Assembly (NCBI GenBank): GCA_021773355.1
Contig: JAJFKE010000029.1
Location: 1-64,000 of the forward strand
DNA: 64,000 bases
Reading direction: 5' to 3'
Source: Gammaproteobacteria bacterium
Lineage (GTDB): Bacteria > Pseudomonadota > Gammaproteobacteria > Pseudomonadales > Pseudohongiellaceae
Position numbers and translations under genes: made by a program. Below are positions 18,538 through 27,503 of this stretch, one piece after another. Within the stretch, counting starts at the first letter, position 1. Each line of letters opens with the position of its first letter. The notes below the pieces were generated by a model. That model searched no databases. It was not told the origin of the DNA and saw nothing but the letters and a program-made list of their open reading frames with translations.

Positions 18538-19134
18538 ATGTTAGACCCGCTCATTTTTAGATTGATTGCCATCGCCTTTGCCTTGCTATTAATCACCGCA
18601 GGTTTGCACAAAATTGGCGACAGATTGCGCTTTCAAGGCATTCTTCGCGGCTATCAGATTTTACCTGAACACCTGATAGCTCCAGTTAGCATGACAATCC
18701 CTGTGGTTGAAACATTATTAGGCCTAGCTTGGGCGTTTGCCTGGCAGATTGATCTGGTCTCTGTGGCGACAGCAGCACTGCTCACTGCCTATGGCATGGC
18801 CATGGGAATTAATCTTATGCGCGGCCGTAGCTATATCGACTGTGGTTGTGGTTTTTCGTCGCTAAAAGCTAGTCAAAACGACAGTGGTGTGCAGCAGTTA
18901 TCAAAGTGGCTGGTGGTTCGCAATCTGGTTTTGATGGTGCTTGCAACTATTGCCAGTGCTGATGTTTCAGACAGAAGTATGGGGGTGTTGGATTATTTTT
19001 CCCTGGTCGCTGCGCTACTCGCTCTGATTTTTCTCTACGCTGCCTTCAATCAGTTGTTAGTGAATAACAATGCTATCGATTCCTGGCGCAAACCTTTGCT
19101 TAAGAAGATCGAGGTTGAGGTGAGCCATGACTGA
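18538..19134 (+). CDS. mauE: MauE-family amine dehydrogenase maturation membrane protein
   Basis: Integral membrane protein of 198 residues with about five hydrophobic segments and a periplasm-facing YIDCGCGF cysteine motif, as in MauE and related DoxX/VKOR-like electron carriers. MauE and MauD are needed for export, folding and disulfide formation of the light chain, which has six disulfides in known enzymes. The gene starts 3 bp after aauB, and its last 8 bases overlap mauD, indicating coupled translation. The cysteines could pass electrons to MauD, which is inference from related systems. Confidence 0.9.
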   Translation: MLDPLIFRLIAIAFALLLITAGLHKIGDRLRFQGILRGYQILPEHLIAPVSMTIPVVETLLGLAWAFAWQIDLVSVATAALLTAYGMAMGINLMRGRSYIDCGCGFSSLKASQNDSGVQQLSKWLVVRNLVLMVLATIASADVSDRSMGVLDYFSLVAALLALIFLYAAFNQLLVNNNAIDSWRKPLLKKIEVEVSHD

Positions 19135-19807
19135 AGCATTACTAATTTCCAATATTGTCTTATGGCTTGTAATTATCGCCTTGGCCCTGTTGGTATTGGC
19201 ATTGACTCGCCAGGTAGGCATACTTCATGAAAGAGTCGCACCGGCGGGAGCCTTACTTCCAACTTCTGGACCGAAGGTTGGCGAGATAACTGAAGCCCTG
19301 GAACTCAAGGCCTTGGATGGCACGCAGTTGATCCTGGGTGGAGAAAATAATACAAAGCTCGCTACCTTTATCCTATTTATTTCGCCGACTTGCCCGGTGT
19401 GCAAATCATTGGTGCCAACCGCGATATCCTTAGTTAATTCCGAGAAGTCTCGCATGCGATTGCTGTTCGCCAGCGACGGTGCTGACTCTGACAAGCAAAT
19501 GTCGCAGCATAGATCCTATGTAACTGATCTGAATATCAGCGAGTACCCCTACATTATTTCGCAGCAGTTAGGAATGAGCTATGAAGTAAGCAAACTGCCG
19601 TTCGCGGTGCTAATCGGCGCCGATGGAATCTTGAAGAGCAAGGGGTTAGTGAATACTCGCGAGCATATGGAAAGCCTTATCGAATCCATGGATTCAGGTA
19701 TTGCAACGTTACAAGATTTTGTCGGACTTTCATCGTCAGATAAGGCCGATAAGGAAGATGAAGCGGTTAAAGAATTTGAGCGATCAACGGTGGAACGCAC
19801 ATCATGA
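19127..19807 (+). CDS. mauD: MauD, thioredoxin-like disulfide protein for light-chain folding
   Basis: Membrane-anchored periplasmic thioredoxin-fold protein (226 residues). A single N-terminal helix (about 4-25) is followed by a thioredoxin domain with the active site SPTCPVCKSL and the cis-Pro region KLPFAVLI. MauD is essential for stable amine dehydrogenase light chain, probably as a disulfide isomerase. A GAGGTGAG ribosome site lies inside mauE. The stop overlaps the light-chain start by 4 bp (ATGA), so production of the chaperone and its client is coupled. The acidic C-terminal tail (KADKEDEAVKEFE) is an extension. Confidence 0.92.
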   Translation: MTEALLISNIVLWLVIIALALLVLALTRQVGILHERVAPAGALLPTSGPKVGEITEALELKALDGTQLILGGENNTKLATFILFISPTCPVCKSLVPTAISLVNSEKSRMRLLFASDGADSDKQMSQHRSYVTDLNISEYPYIISQQLGMSYEVSKLPFAVLIGADGILKSKGLVNTREHMESLIESMDSGIATLQDFVGLSSSDKADKEDEAVKEFERSTVERTS

Positions 19808-20340
19808 ATATTGAAAGAATAATAGACAGTGGTTATTACTGGATTGATGACAAAGCACGGCGCACTAGCCTTTCTTTAGCGCGCAAACTATCGCGACGAA
19901 ACTTCTTGTCGAAACTCGGCATGATGTTAGCAGGCGCGGCGGCTTTTCCACTGCTGCCCGTGTCTCGATCTTTCGCGCAAAATTCCATACAGGAGGTGGG
20001 TGACCCGCAAAGTTGTGAATATTGGCGATACTGTGCCATGAGTGGATCGATCTGTGCCTGCTGTGGTGGCTCTTCCACGTCTTGTCCTCCGGGCACGCAG
20101 CCTTCTCCAATATCCTGGGTTGGTACCTGTCATAATCCGGTGGATGGGCGCGACTATCTCATGTCCTACAATGATTGCTGCGGCAAGTCCTACTGTGGTC
20201 GATGTAGTTGTCACCGTACCGAAGGAGATAAACCTGTGTATTTCAACAGCACCAGCAGCACGGTGTATTGGTGTTTCGGCGTCGAAGACACTAGTTATCA
20301 CTGCACCGTTTCATTGGTGCTAGGCTCTACGGACCAGTAA
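19804..20340 (+). CDS. aauA: amine dehydrogenase TTQ light chain
   Basis: Catalytic small subunit (178 residues). A long twin-arginine leader (SRRNFLSKLG at about 30-39, cleavage after SFA near 58) shows export by Tat. The mature part is cysteine-rich, with the family patterns CEYWRYC, CACCGG, CPPGT, DCCGKSYCGRCSC and YWCFG. Trp105 (ISWVGTC) and Trp156 (VYWC) align with the two tryptophans that become the TTQ cofactor (57 and 108 in mature methylamine dehydrogenase). Electrons leave TTQ to a blue copper protein or cytochrome c. No mauG, mauF, mauL, mauM or mauN lies nearby, so the TTQ-forming oxidase must be elsewhere or different. Confidence 0.95.
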   Translation: MNIERIIDSGYYWIDDKARRTSLSLARKLSRRNFLSKLGMMLAGAAAFPLLPVSRSFAQNSIQEVGDPQSCEYWRYCAMSGSICACCGGSSTSCPPGTQPSPISWVGTCHNPVDGRDYLMSYNDCCGKSYCGRCSCHRTEGDKPVYFNSTSSTVYWCFGVEDTSYHCTVSLVLGSTDQ

Positions 20341-20802
20341 ATGAGAGCGTGGGGTATAAGTAGCCCTCGGTGGCATGCTTCGAATATTGGCAAAAAAATA
20401 ACACTGGCTGTGCTGGCACTGTTGTTTGCCTTAGGCCCTATGGCAGCATCCGCTGCTAGCCCAAGAATTAACTATCTGTTGCATTGCAGTGGTTGTCATC
20501 TTCCCGGCGGCGAGGGTGCGCCACCGAATGTACCCACGATGCACGATGTACTCGGCCGTATGATGGCGGTTCCGCAGATGCGCTCCTATCTTGTGCGAGT
20601 GCCCGGCTCGGCGCAAAGTGCACTCAGCGATACTGATCTAACTGCTGTCGTAAACTGGGTGCTAACAGAGTTCAATGCCAAGACGCTACCTGCGGACTTC
20701 GAACCATTGACTCGCGACGAAGTAGCCACTGCCAGGAAAAGCATTCTCGCCGACCCGCTTAAGTACCGAATACAGCATTGGCGTAATTACGGCGAGGATT
20801 AG
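20341..20802 (+). CDS. periplasmic monohaem cytochrome c of the amine dehydrogenase operon
   Basis: Small exported cytochrome (153 residues): signal peptide (about 18-39, ending MAASA), one haem-binding CSGCH near residue 49 and a likely axial Met in the MMAVPQM region. It starts at the base after the light-chain stop, so it belongs to the operon. It matches in position the small monohaem cytochrome (orf-2) of the A. faecalis aau cluster. It may take electrons from the dehydrogenase directly or help make TTQ; neither is shown. No amicyanin or azurin gene is in the window. Confidence 0.88.
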   Translation: MRAWGISSPRWHASNIGKKITLAVLALLFALGPMAASAASPRINYLLHCSGCHLPGGEGAPPNVPTMHDVLGRMMAVPQMRSYLVRVPGSAQSALSDTDLTAVVNWVLTEFNAKTLPADFEPLTRDEVATARKSILADPLKYRIQHWRNYGED

Positions 20803-20860
20803 TCAAACGTTGTGAGAGACAGTCACTGACGTAGTATTATTTCTGTGCAATAATTTCCAC

Positions 20861-22393
20861 ATGATCTCACGCCGCAGTGCTCTGCAAGCGATTGGGTTCG
20901 GTCTTAGTGCTTCGGGATCTTGTCTGTCTCCTTTGATTCTCGCGCAAAGTACACAGGCCGAATTACAGCCACTCAATATTCCCTCTCTGAATAACGGAGT
21001 GCTTAGCTCGGGCACCAATAACTTTGAACTAAGGCTGCAGCGTGGCAATCACAGCTTTCTTGCTGGCCTAAACACCGAAACTCTTGGTATTAATGGCGGG
21101 TATTTAGGGCCCACCTTGCGCTTCAAGCGTAACGATAAAGTCTCGCTGCAGGTGAAAAATTCCATAGGTGAGGCGTCCACCTTACATTGGCATGGCTTTC
21201 ATCTGCCAGCCACTGAAGACGGGGGGCCACATCAGGAAATAGCCGCAAATCAAATCTGGAATCCCAGCTTCGATGTTGTGCAGTTTGCCGGTACCTATTG
21301 GTATCACTCCCATGTAATGCATAGAGCTGGCGAGCAGGTATACAAGGGCCTGGCAGGCATGATCATAGTCGATGACGAAGAGCAGAAAGTTGATCTGCCA
21401 AGCGACTACGGTGTCGATGACATTCCCTTAATAATTCAGGATCGCCGATTCGACAGTAATGGTTCTTTCATATATATGAATCGTTATGAAGATCAGGTGA
21501 TGGGCATGATGGGGGACACTATTTTGGTGAACGGTACCAATAATCCTGTGTTTACTCCCGCAACTCGTTTTGTTCGCTTGCGCTTGCTCAATGCTTCAAA
21601 TGCTCGTAGTTACAATTTGGGATTCAGCGACAACAGAGAATTTTATCAAATTGGCACTGACGGCGGCTTGTTGAATGAGCCGGTAGCAATGACACGTTTG
21701 CAGTTAGCCGTAGCCGAGCGCGCTGAGATTTTGCTTGAGTTTGATCCGGGTGAAGAGACCACACTGATAAATGTAGCGCTGCCGTCTGGTTTTCCCGAAT
21801 TTCCCGGTGCCATGAGTGAAATGATGCGCGCGCTAAACACGCAAGGCTTCGACATTCTGCGATTTCGTGCAGGGCAGCAACTGGCAGAGAATATCGCCCT
21901 TCCCGGTAGACTGAACGAAATCTATAGACTTCCCGAAGCAGCAGCCACCAACACCCGAGAATTTCGACTCTCCATGGGCGCCGGAATGCGCAGTGGCGAT
22001 GATAGAGGTCCTGGCCGTGGTTCTCGTAACGGTCGCGGCGGTGGTTTCGGCGGTGGCAATTTCTCTATCAATGGCCGGCGTATGGCAGAGAGCTACATTA
22101 ACGAACGAATCGTATTCAATACTACGGAGATATGGGAGCTTAAAAACACCTCCCCCATGATGCACCCGTTTCATGTACACAACGGTCAGTTTCAATTATT
22201 GGACAGGAATGGCAACCCGCCCCCTGCTAATGAAATGGGTTGGAAGGACACAGTGAAAGTGAACCCGGGTGAGGTAGTGAGGATTATCATGCGCTTCACT
22301 GATTTTCGCGACGAGAATAATCCCTATATGTACCACTGTCATATTCTCGAACATGAAGATCGCGGGATGATGGGGCAATTTTTGATTGTTTAG
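20861..22393 (+). CDS. Tat-exported multicopper oxidase
   Basis: Three-cupredoxin-domain oxidase of 510 residues. A twin-arginine leader (ISRRSALQAIG) shows export of the folded copper enzyme. All four copper motifs are present: HWHGFH, YWYHSH, HPFHVH and HCHILEHEDRGMM, the last with the type 1 Cys and an axial Met as in CueO. A Gly/Arg-rich stretch (about 375-400) separates domains 2 and 3, where CueO has a Met-rich insert. It is 58 bp after the amine dehydrogenase operon on the same strand and may be read from it. Role could be copper tolerance, oxidation of a phenolic or amine product, or terminal electron transfer. Confidence 0.93.
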   Translation: MISRRSALQAIGFGLSASGSCLSPLILAQSTQAELQPLNIPSLNNGVLSSGTNNFELRLQRGNHSFLAGLNTETLGINGGYLGPTLRFKRNDKVSLQVKNSIGEASTLHWHGFHLPATEDGGPHQEIAANQIWNPSFDVVQFAGTYWYHSHVMHRAGEQVYKGLAGMIIVDDEEQKVDLPSDYGVDDIPLIIQDRRFDSNGSFIYMNRYEDQVMGMMGDTILVNGTNNPVFTPATRFVRLRLLNASNARSYNLGFSDNREFYQIGTDGGLLNEPVAMTRLQLAVAERAEILLEFDPGEETTLINVALPSGFPEFPGAMSEMMRALNTQGFDILRFRAGQQLAENIALPGRLNEIYRLPEAAATNTREFRLSMGAGMRSGDDRGPGRGSRNGRGGGFGGGNFSINGRRMAESYINERIVFNTTEIWELKNTSPMMHPFHVHNGQFQLLDRNGNPPPANEMGWKDTVKVNPGEVVRIIMRFTDFRDENNPYMYHCHILEHEDRGMMGQFLIV

Positions 22394-22484
22394 TTGTAGT
22401 GATCACAGAATCAATAAGGTTTTAACTTCACTTATTGAAAAGTGTTAGAGTCATTCGATTCCAGAACTAAAAATGGGAGCCGCC

Positions 22485-22889
22485 ATGAATTTTAAAATTG
22501 TTGCAGGTATTGCTGCAGGGTTTGTTAGCTGGTGGCTGGCTTTTTATGCCACAACTGCTGTCTTTGCCGTTGCCTGGCCGGAAATGTTAGAAGCAGGCAG
22601 ACCGGCAATTAGAGATAACGATTGGAGTCATATTACTGGCTCCATGCTTTCACTTTTGTTGCTGATGTATTTCTGGGTAAATCCCATTGCCGGCTGGGTG
22701 ACTGTATTTATCACCAAGAATAGAAAGCATGCATTGATTACGGTGATCCCTTTATTCGCTTACGCCGCCTACGCGCACTTCTACAATTTGTGGAATCTAC
22801 TGCCTGACTGGTACAACCTGGCTGTTCCCATTTTGATTCCGCCTTTGGTTTATCTTGGCGGCAGTCTGGTAAAGTTGGAGGGCAGTTAA
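22485..22889 (+). CDS. four-helix membrane protein, unknown
   Basis: Small inner-membrane protein of 134 residues from the ATG at 22485, which follows GGGAG by six bases; an earlier ATG at 22473 has no ribosome site. Four hydrophobic segments are visible (about 3-25, 50-70, 78-98, 105-125), with aromatic-rich loops (WPEM, HFYNLW). No family recognised. It has its own spacing after the multicopper oxidase (about 90 bp) and need not be related to it. Confidence 0.7.
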   Translation: MNFKIVAGIAAGFVSWWLAFYATTAVFAVAWPEMLEAGRPAIRDNDWSHITGSMLSLLLLMYFWVNPIAGWVTVFITKNRKHALITVIPLFAYAAYAHFYNLWNLLPDWYNLAVPILIPPLVYLGGSLVKLEGS

Positions 22890-23033
22890 AATCTGATGGC
22901 TGTTTTAATAAGAGGTGGAATTCGAACAAAGCTGGAACTATTGATACATTTTCAGGTCGGACTAACTCCTGCTTGGGCGCCTGGTTAATAAACCGTCTAT
23001 ATTATAGTGCTACGAATAGGTCGCAGAACAGCA

Positions 23034-23396
23034 TTATCTCCGCCTACCTCGGACTGTCGAATTCCCAAGCCTTGTAAAAAGAGTTCCCTGCAGTCTGTTT
23101 CCATCAACGCTGCCATTGAAGCTTTTGTTTGGCAGCTGTTTTGGGTTTTCAGCCCTCGGCACCTCATTTGACCAGACTATTCTGCTTCCTGACAGCACTT
23201 CGGCGTCAACAACTATCGTTGTTTCGCCAGCCATACTAATGGCTCCATCCGCTGTAACCGTCCAAACAGAAATTTGATCTCCCGATTGTGATTCGGTCGT
23301 AACGTCCCAAACGCCCACACCAACGGGTTCGACATCGCAGCTCACAGAAAATATTGCAAGTAAGGTAATCGCCTTTACTCTTAAGAAAATTTTCAC
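23034..23396 (-). CDS. small lipoprotein, unknown
   Basis: Probable outer-membrane lipoprotein of 120 residues. The GTG start at 23396 has TAAGGG about 8 bases upstream. A basic N-terminus and short hydrophobic core end in a lipobox FSVSC near residue 20. The rest is beta-rich, with VWDVTTES, VWTVTADGAIS and NGSVDGNRLQG segments suggesting repeated strands of a lipocalin-like or META-like fold. The C-terminus ends in RGRRR. No function assigned. Stands alone, convergent with the preceding membrane protein gene. Confidence 0.65.
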   Translation of the reverse strand: MKIFLRVKAITLLAIFSVSCDVEPVGVGVWDVTTESQSGDQISVWTVTADGAISMAGETTIVVDAEVLSGSRIVWSNEVPRAENPKQLPNKSFNGSVDGNRLQGTLFTRLGNSTVRGRRR

Positions 23397-23696
23397 ACCA
23401 TTGCCCTTATTCTTTTCGACGAATCGATTCTGTCCAATCGTTTCGATTATCCACTAATTTCCGCTACTGAAGCGATTAGGTTTTTAACTGGAATTCATAT
23501 TTTTTACGCAGCCCCTATTTGTGTTTGTCATGTAGTTCACAAATATTGAGGGTGCCTGGAATTTTCCTTAAAACTTGCCTTTTGTTGCCGAATCAAGTAG
23601 TTAATGTGGAGACCCCTTGTTAACGACTAGCAGCGTAACGAACAGTATAATGCGTTTGAGAAATCGTTTCTCATAAACGTCCTGCTTTGTAGTTGT
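23397..23696. other. intergenic, divergent lipoprotein / hybrid kinase
   Basis: About 300 bp without a supported gene. It should contain both divergent promoters. The AT-rich stretch near 23500-23560 is the likeliest promoter zone; no clear operator or terminator was seen. Confidence 0.45.
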
Positions 23697-26600
23697 GTGA
23701 ACAGATTACGTTTATGGTTTGATAATGTTATGACGGCAACACCGTTTATCTCTGTTTATTCTGAGGATGCTCTCACCAGGTCTTCTGTTTCCCGAATGCT
23801 GAACTCGACACCAGCATGCGTGATCGTAGTGATTTTACTCTACATAGCGACCGCGAAACTCGGTTATCTCGTAGTATCTAACCCCAATAATGTCTCTGCC
23901 GTGTGGTTACCTTCAGGTATTGCCCTGGGAGCAATTTTGTTGGCTGGCGTTCGCGTTTGGCCTGGTATCTGGCTTGGAGCATTCCTGGCTAATACTGTGG
24001 TGTACAACGGGCTGTCCTGGGGATCAATTGATGTATTACTAAGCATAAGCTTCAGTACAGGGGCTTCGTTACAGGCAGTGGTCGGTGCAGCATTGATACA
24101 GCGCACAATGTCCGATAGTAATCTGCTAAAAAAACCTGAACATGTCTTCAAATTCGTTGGCGTGATAGCTCTAGCGTGCATCATCGCCGCCAGCGTCGGT
24201 GCGGCAAGCCTTTGGGTGGCCGGACAAACGGCTACCTCAGCCATCGGCAGAACATGGTTGACATGGTGGCTAGGAGATTTGATGGGCGCGCTGGTTGTGA
24301 CGCCTCTACTGCTGGCTTGGTGTCGGGTGCCTGTGGGTGAGCCGCAACGTGGAGTGCTCGAAACCTCGTTATTATTTTTCACGACGGTGATTATCTGCCA
24401 GATAGTATTTGGTAATTGGTTGGAAAACGTACAACCATCCGTAGACTGGCTAATTTTCCCAAGCTTGATCTGGGCAGCTAATCGTTTTAATCAGCGAATA
24501 TTCACTCTGAGCATAATAATCATCTCTGGCTTTGGTGTCATATGGACAGTACTTGGAGATGGCATGTTTTCAAAAGGCGATGCCGCAAATCCGCTGCTAC
24601 TGTTGCAGTTCTATCTTGGCGTGATCACTGTATCAGCTATGGTGCTCTTTGCGACCGTATATGACCGTAGATCAGTAGCTCGTAAAAACAGGCTGACACA
24701 GTTCGGCATCGATCAAGCTGCTTTTGCAGTATTTTGGGTTGTGCCGGATGGAAGAATACTCCTTACCAATGACGCCGGCTGTCGTTTGTTGGGTATTGCT
24801 CATACAGAAATTATTGGATCTACCGTTTTCGATCTGATTCCCAATGTCTCAGCAGACTCCTGGCCAGCGCACTGGGCTGAACTGAAGGAAAAAAAATCGC
24901 TGACATACGAGGGTGAGCTTCGCACTAAACGCGGTAACATTCTTCAAATTGAAGTCTCGGCGAATTTTATTGAGTTCGAGGGTGAGGAATACAATTGCGT
25001 ATATATTCGTGATGTCACTGAAACCAAACTCGCGGCCGAGGAATTACAGATGTCGCAGTTTTCAGCGAATCACACTTTGGATGCTGTGCTGCGGTTGGGG
25101 AAGGATGCCGAAATTCTTTATGCCAATGATGCCGCCATAAACAGACTTGGTTATTCTCTTGACGAACTTTTACAGATGAGAGTATTTGACATTGATGCAG
25201 ATTTTCCCGCTGATGCCTGGCCAGAGCATTGGGCAAAACTAAAACAGAATAGATCGCTGGTTTTCGAGAGCCGTCATCGTAGTAAAGACGGCAGGATTAT
25301 TGACGTTGAAATCAATGCGAATTTCGTCAACTTTGGAGATGGAGAATACAATTTTGCATTTGTGCGTGATATTACAGAGCGTAAACAAGCGGAAATTGCA
25401 TTGCGTGAAAGTGAGGAGAGCACGCGGCTGATTATCGACAGTGCTCCCGATGCAGTGGTGACCATGGATATACACGGTCGCATTCGCGGCTGGAATCCGC
25501 AGGCCGGAAAAGTCTTCGGCTGGGGCGCCTCGGAAGCCATAGGACAGTTGATAGCAGAAACGCTATTTCCCTCCGTCCAGCTAGGAATTTTTAGGCGCGC
25601 CATAGAAAAATATATACGCACTGGAGAAAGCTACATATTCAACCAGCACTTGGAAGTGGCAGCCCAGGACCGTTTCGGGAAAAAGCTTACTGTGGAGGTG
25701 AGGCTTACCCCTGTCGTGATCCGTGGCGAGCAACAGTTTAGTGCCTTTATTCGTGACATAACCGAGGTCAAGCGTACCGAAAAGGAAAGAGAGCAATTCG
25801 CAGAACGCCTGCTGCAGAGTCAGAAGATGGAGGCAATCGGCACACTTGCTGGCGGCATTGCGCATGATTTTAATAATATTCTTGGTGCAATTATGGGCTA
25901 CTCTGAACTGGCGCTAATGAATCCCAGTGATAGTGCGAATGTTCAGGACAGCCTGGAGGAAATCTCCAAAGCTTCGGATCGTGCGAAGAATTTGATAAAC
26001 CAGATTTTGACGGTAAGCCGACGACAGGCCCATGAACGCAAGCCAATTGATTTACATCCGGTTATCATTGAAGTGATCCAGTTGATGCGCCCGACTCTGC
26101 CGTCACGAGTTGAAATAAATCTCGATATTCATGCCGATGCAGGTTTGGTTCTGGCCGATGCAACACAGATTCACCAGGTTATTCTCAATCTTTGCACAAA
26201 TGCTGCTCATGCCATTGGACTAAATACCGGACGCATAGAAATTCAGATGAGGGCATTCGAGGCCGATGCAATATTGGCGCAAGTCCAGCCAGATTTTCAC
26301 ACTGGTTCTTATGTATGTCTGTCTATAAGCGATACTGGGCGTGGTATCGATGCCGATACTATCAAACTGATATTTGATCCATTCTTCACTACCAAGTGTT
26401 CAGGTGAAGGTACAGGTTTGGGTCTTGCAGTAGTGAATGGAATAGTGAAGGGCCATGAAGGCATCATCCTGGTGGAGAGTGAGCCTGGTGTTGGCACGAC
26501 CTTCAAGTTGTATTTCCCGGTGATCTTATCTGTCTCGGCGGAGTCGCCTTCAAAACTTGTTTCCCCCAAAATGGGTCAGGGAGAAAGTATACTTTTTGTA

Positions 26601-26978
26601 GACGATGAGGCTGTGCTTTGTAGAATTGCAAAAACTTTATTGGAGAAGCTGAATTACAACGTCACCGTCTTTACCGATCCACGTGAAGCCCTGGACGAAT
26701 TTTTTTCCGAACCAGAAGCATGGGACCTGGTGATCACCGACCTGTCCATGCCAAGCATGTCGGGAATAGAGCTGGCTGATGAAATATTGCGGCAGTATCC
26801 ACAAGCACTAATCCTGCTCACGTCTGGATATAGCGGTACCTGGACTTCAGAAAAAGTGAAGTCTCGCGGGTTTTTCGATCTCATTCCTAAACCTTATTCG
26901 TTCGAGTCAATGGGAGTAGTGCTGCAGAGCGCTCTTCAAAGTCGGCAGACATATGCAGCCCCTAATAATAAGAGTTAG
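23697..26978 (+). CDS. MASE1-PAS-PAS-PAS hybrid sensor histidine kinase
   Basis: Membrane hybrid kinase of 1093 residues. Order: MASE1 membrane sensor (about 40-320, eight or so helices, with AVWLPSGIALG), PAS1 (about 335-450), PAS2 (about 455-575), PAS3 (about 580-700), a HisKA H-box in IAHDFNNILG (about 720), HATPase (N-box LNLCTNAAHA, G-boxes DTGRGID and GTGLGLAVV), and a C-terminal receiver domain (about 960-1085) with phospho-acceptor in LVITDLSMPSMSG. PAS1 and PAS2 are close copies of each other. The GTG at 23697 lacks a good ribosome site; ATGs at 23730 or 23793 are alternatives. The partner output regulator is not adjacent. Signal unknown; MASE1 proteins sense through the membrane. 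Confidence 0.93.
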   Translation: MNRLRLWFDNVMTATPFISVYSEDALTRSSVSRMLNSTPACVIVVILLYIATAKLGYLVVSNPNNVSAVWLPSGIALGAILLAGVRVWPGIWLGAFLANTVVYNGLSWGSIDVLLSISFSTGASLQAVVGAALIQRTMSDSNLLKKPEHVFKFVGVIALACIIAASVGAASLWVAGQTATSAIGRTWLTWWLGDLMGALVVTPLLLAWCRVPVGEPQRGVLETSLLFFTTVIICQIVFGNWLENVQPSVDWLIFPSLIWAANRFNQRIFTLSIIIISGFGVIWTVLGDGMFSKGDAANPLLLLQFYLGVITVSAMVLFATVYDRRSVARKNRLTQFGIDQAAFAVFWVVPDGRILLTNDAGCRLLGIAHTEIIGSTVFDLIPNVSADSWPAHWAELKEKKSLTYEGELRTKRGNILQIEVSANFIEFEGEEYNCVYIRDVTETKLAAEELQMSQFSANHTLDAVLRLGKDAEILYANDAAINRLGYSLDELLQMRVFDIDADFPADAWPEHWAKLKQNRSLVFESRHRSKDGRIIDVEINANFVNFGDGEYNFAFVRDITERKQAEIALRESEESTRLIIDSAPDAVVTMDIHGRIRGWNPQAGKVFGWGASEAIGQLIAETLFPSVQLGIFRRAIEKYIRTGESYIFNQHLEVAAQDRFGKKLTVEVRLTPVVIRGEQQFSAFIRDITEVKRTEKEREQFAERLLQSQKMEAIGTLAGGIAHDFNNILGAIMGYSELALMNPSDSANVQDSLEEISKASDRAKNLINQILTVSRRQAHERKPIDLHPVIIEVIQLMRPTLPSRVEINLDIHADAGLVLADATQIHQVILNLCTNAAHAIGLNTGRIEIQMRAFEADAILAQVQPDFHTGSYVCLSISDTGRGIDADTIKLIFDPFFTTKCSGEGTGLGLAVVNGIVKGHEGIILVESEPGVGTTFKLYFPVILSVSAESPSKLVSPKMGQGESILFVDDEAVLCRIAKTLLEKLNYNVTVFTDPREALDEFFSEPEAWDLVITDLSMPSMSGIELADEILRQYPQALILLTSGYSGTWTSEKVKSRGFFDLIPKPYSFESMGVVLQSALQSRQTYAAPNNKS

Positions 26979-27201
26979 AGCGAACATTTAGTGGTTTCAA
27001 GATTAGCAATGTGCAGTGACTTCTTGCTTAACAGAAATCGTCGCTTTCAATCACAAGCACTTCCTTCTAAAATGAGAAACACTAATCATAAATATTGTGG
27101 TTTACCTTCATTAGTCCAAGAAATCTGTGAGGCACTGACCCGAAAGGCAGCGAGTTTTTGCCATATATTTTTGCAGTTCTTTTTATTGCTTGCGTAACAA
27201 T

Positions 27202-27220
27202 TGGCGGTTTTGAACCGCCA
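27202..27220. repeat. 8-bp perfect hairpin
   Basis: TGGCGGTT at 27202-27209 and AACCGCCA at 27213-27220 with a 3-base loop. No U-run follows on either strand, so it may be a transcript-stabilising stem or a decayed terminator. Confidence 0.5.
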
Positions 27221-27337
27221 GCCGTACTTGCTTAAGCTAACTAAGAAAAAGGCAGCGAGATGAAAGGAAAATTGGCTTAGAATAGACATGCTGTAGTTTG
27301 GGAAATAAAAATCTCAATATTATTTGGCCTATAGAAT

Positions 27338-27364
27338 AGCCCGGCATCGCTGGGCTTTTTATTT
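27338..27364 (+). terminator. rho-independent terminator
   Basis: AGCCCGGC and GCTGGGCT (one G:U pair) with a 3-base loop, followed by TTTTTATTT. It lies about 360 bp after the hybrid kinase stop and before the aminoacylase-like gene, so it ends a long 3' region or an unseen short transcript. Confidence 0.7.
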
Positions 27365-27503
27365 GGCGGAGAGGGGCTCTCAGTGGAGTGCCAATGCAAG
27401 AGGCTTGGTTAATTGAAGTCAGCACAGAGCCAGATTCAGGACTATCCTTTTAGGTCTTTGTAAAATAAACTCGAACAACAGAAATATTCTTCAAGGACTA
27501 ACA

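Larger units (their letters stand above)
26979..27503. other. intergenic region with two hairpins
   Basis: 525 bp between the hybrid kinase and the aminoacylase-like gene. It holds a hairpin at 27202-27220, a terminator at 27338-27364 and the aminoacylase ribosome site (CAAGGAC before 27504). Open frames here (for example 26991-27197) have no ribosome site and look accidental. Confidence 0.5.

Noticed and set aside
22411..22438. TCAATAAG/CTTATTGA inverted repeat after the multicopper oxidase
   Set aside because: AT-rich stem with a 12-base loop and only a short A-run; too weak to call a terminator.
26991..27197. 68-codon ORF after the hybrid kinase
   Set aside because: No ribosome site or homology; the region contains hairpins typical of a 3' end.
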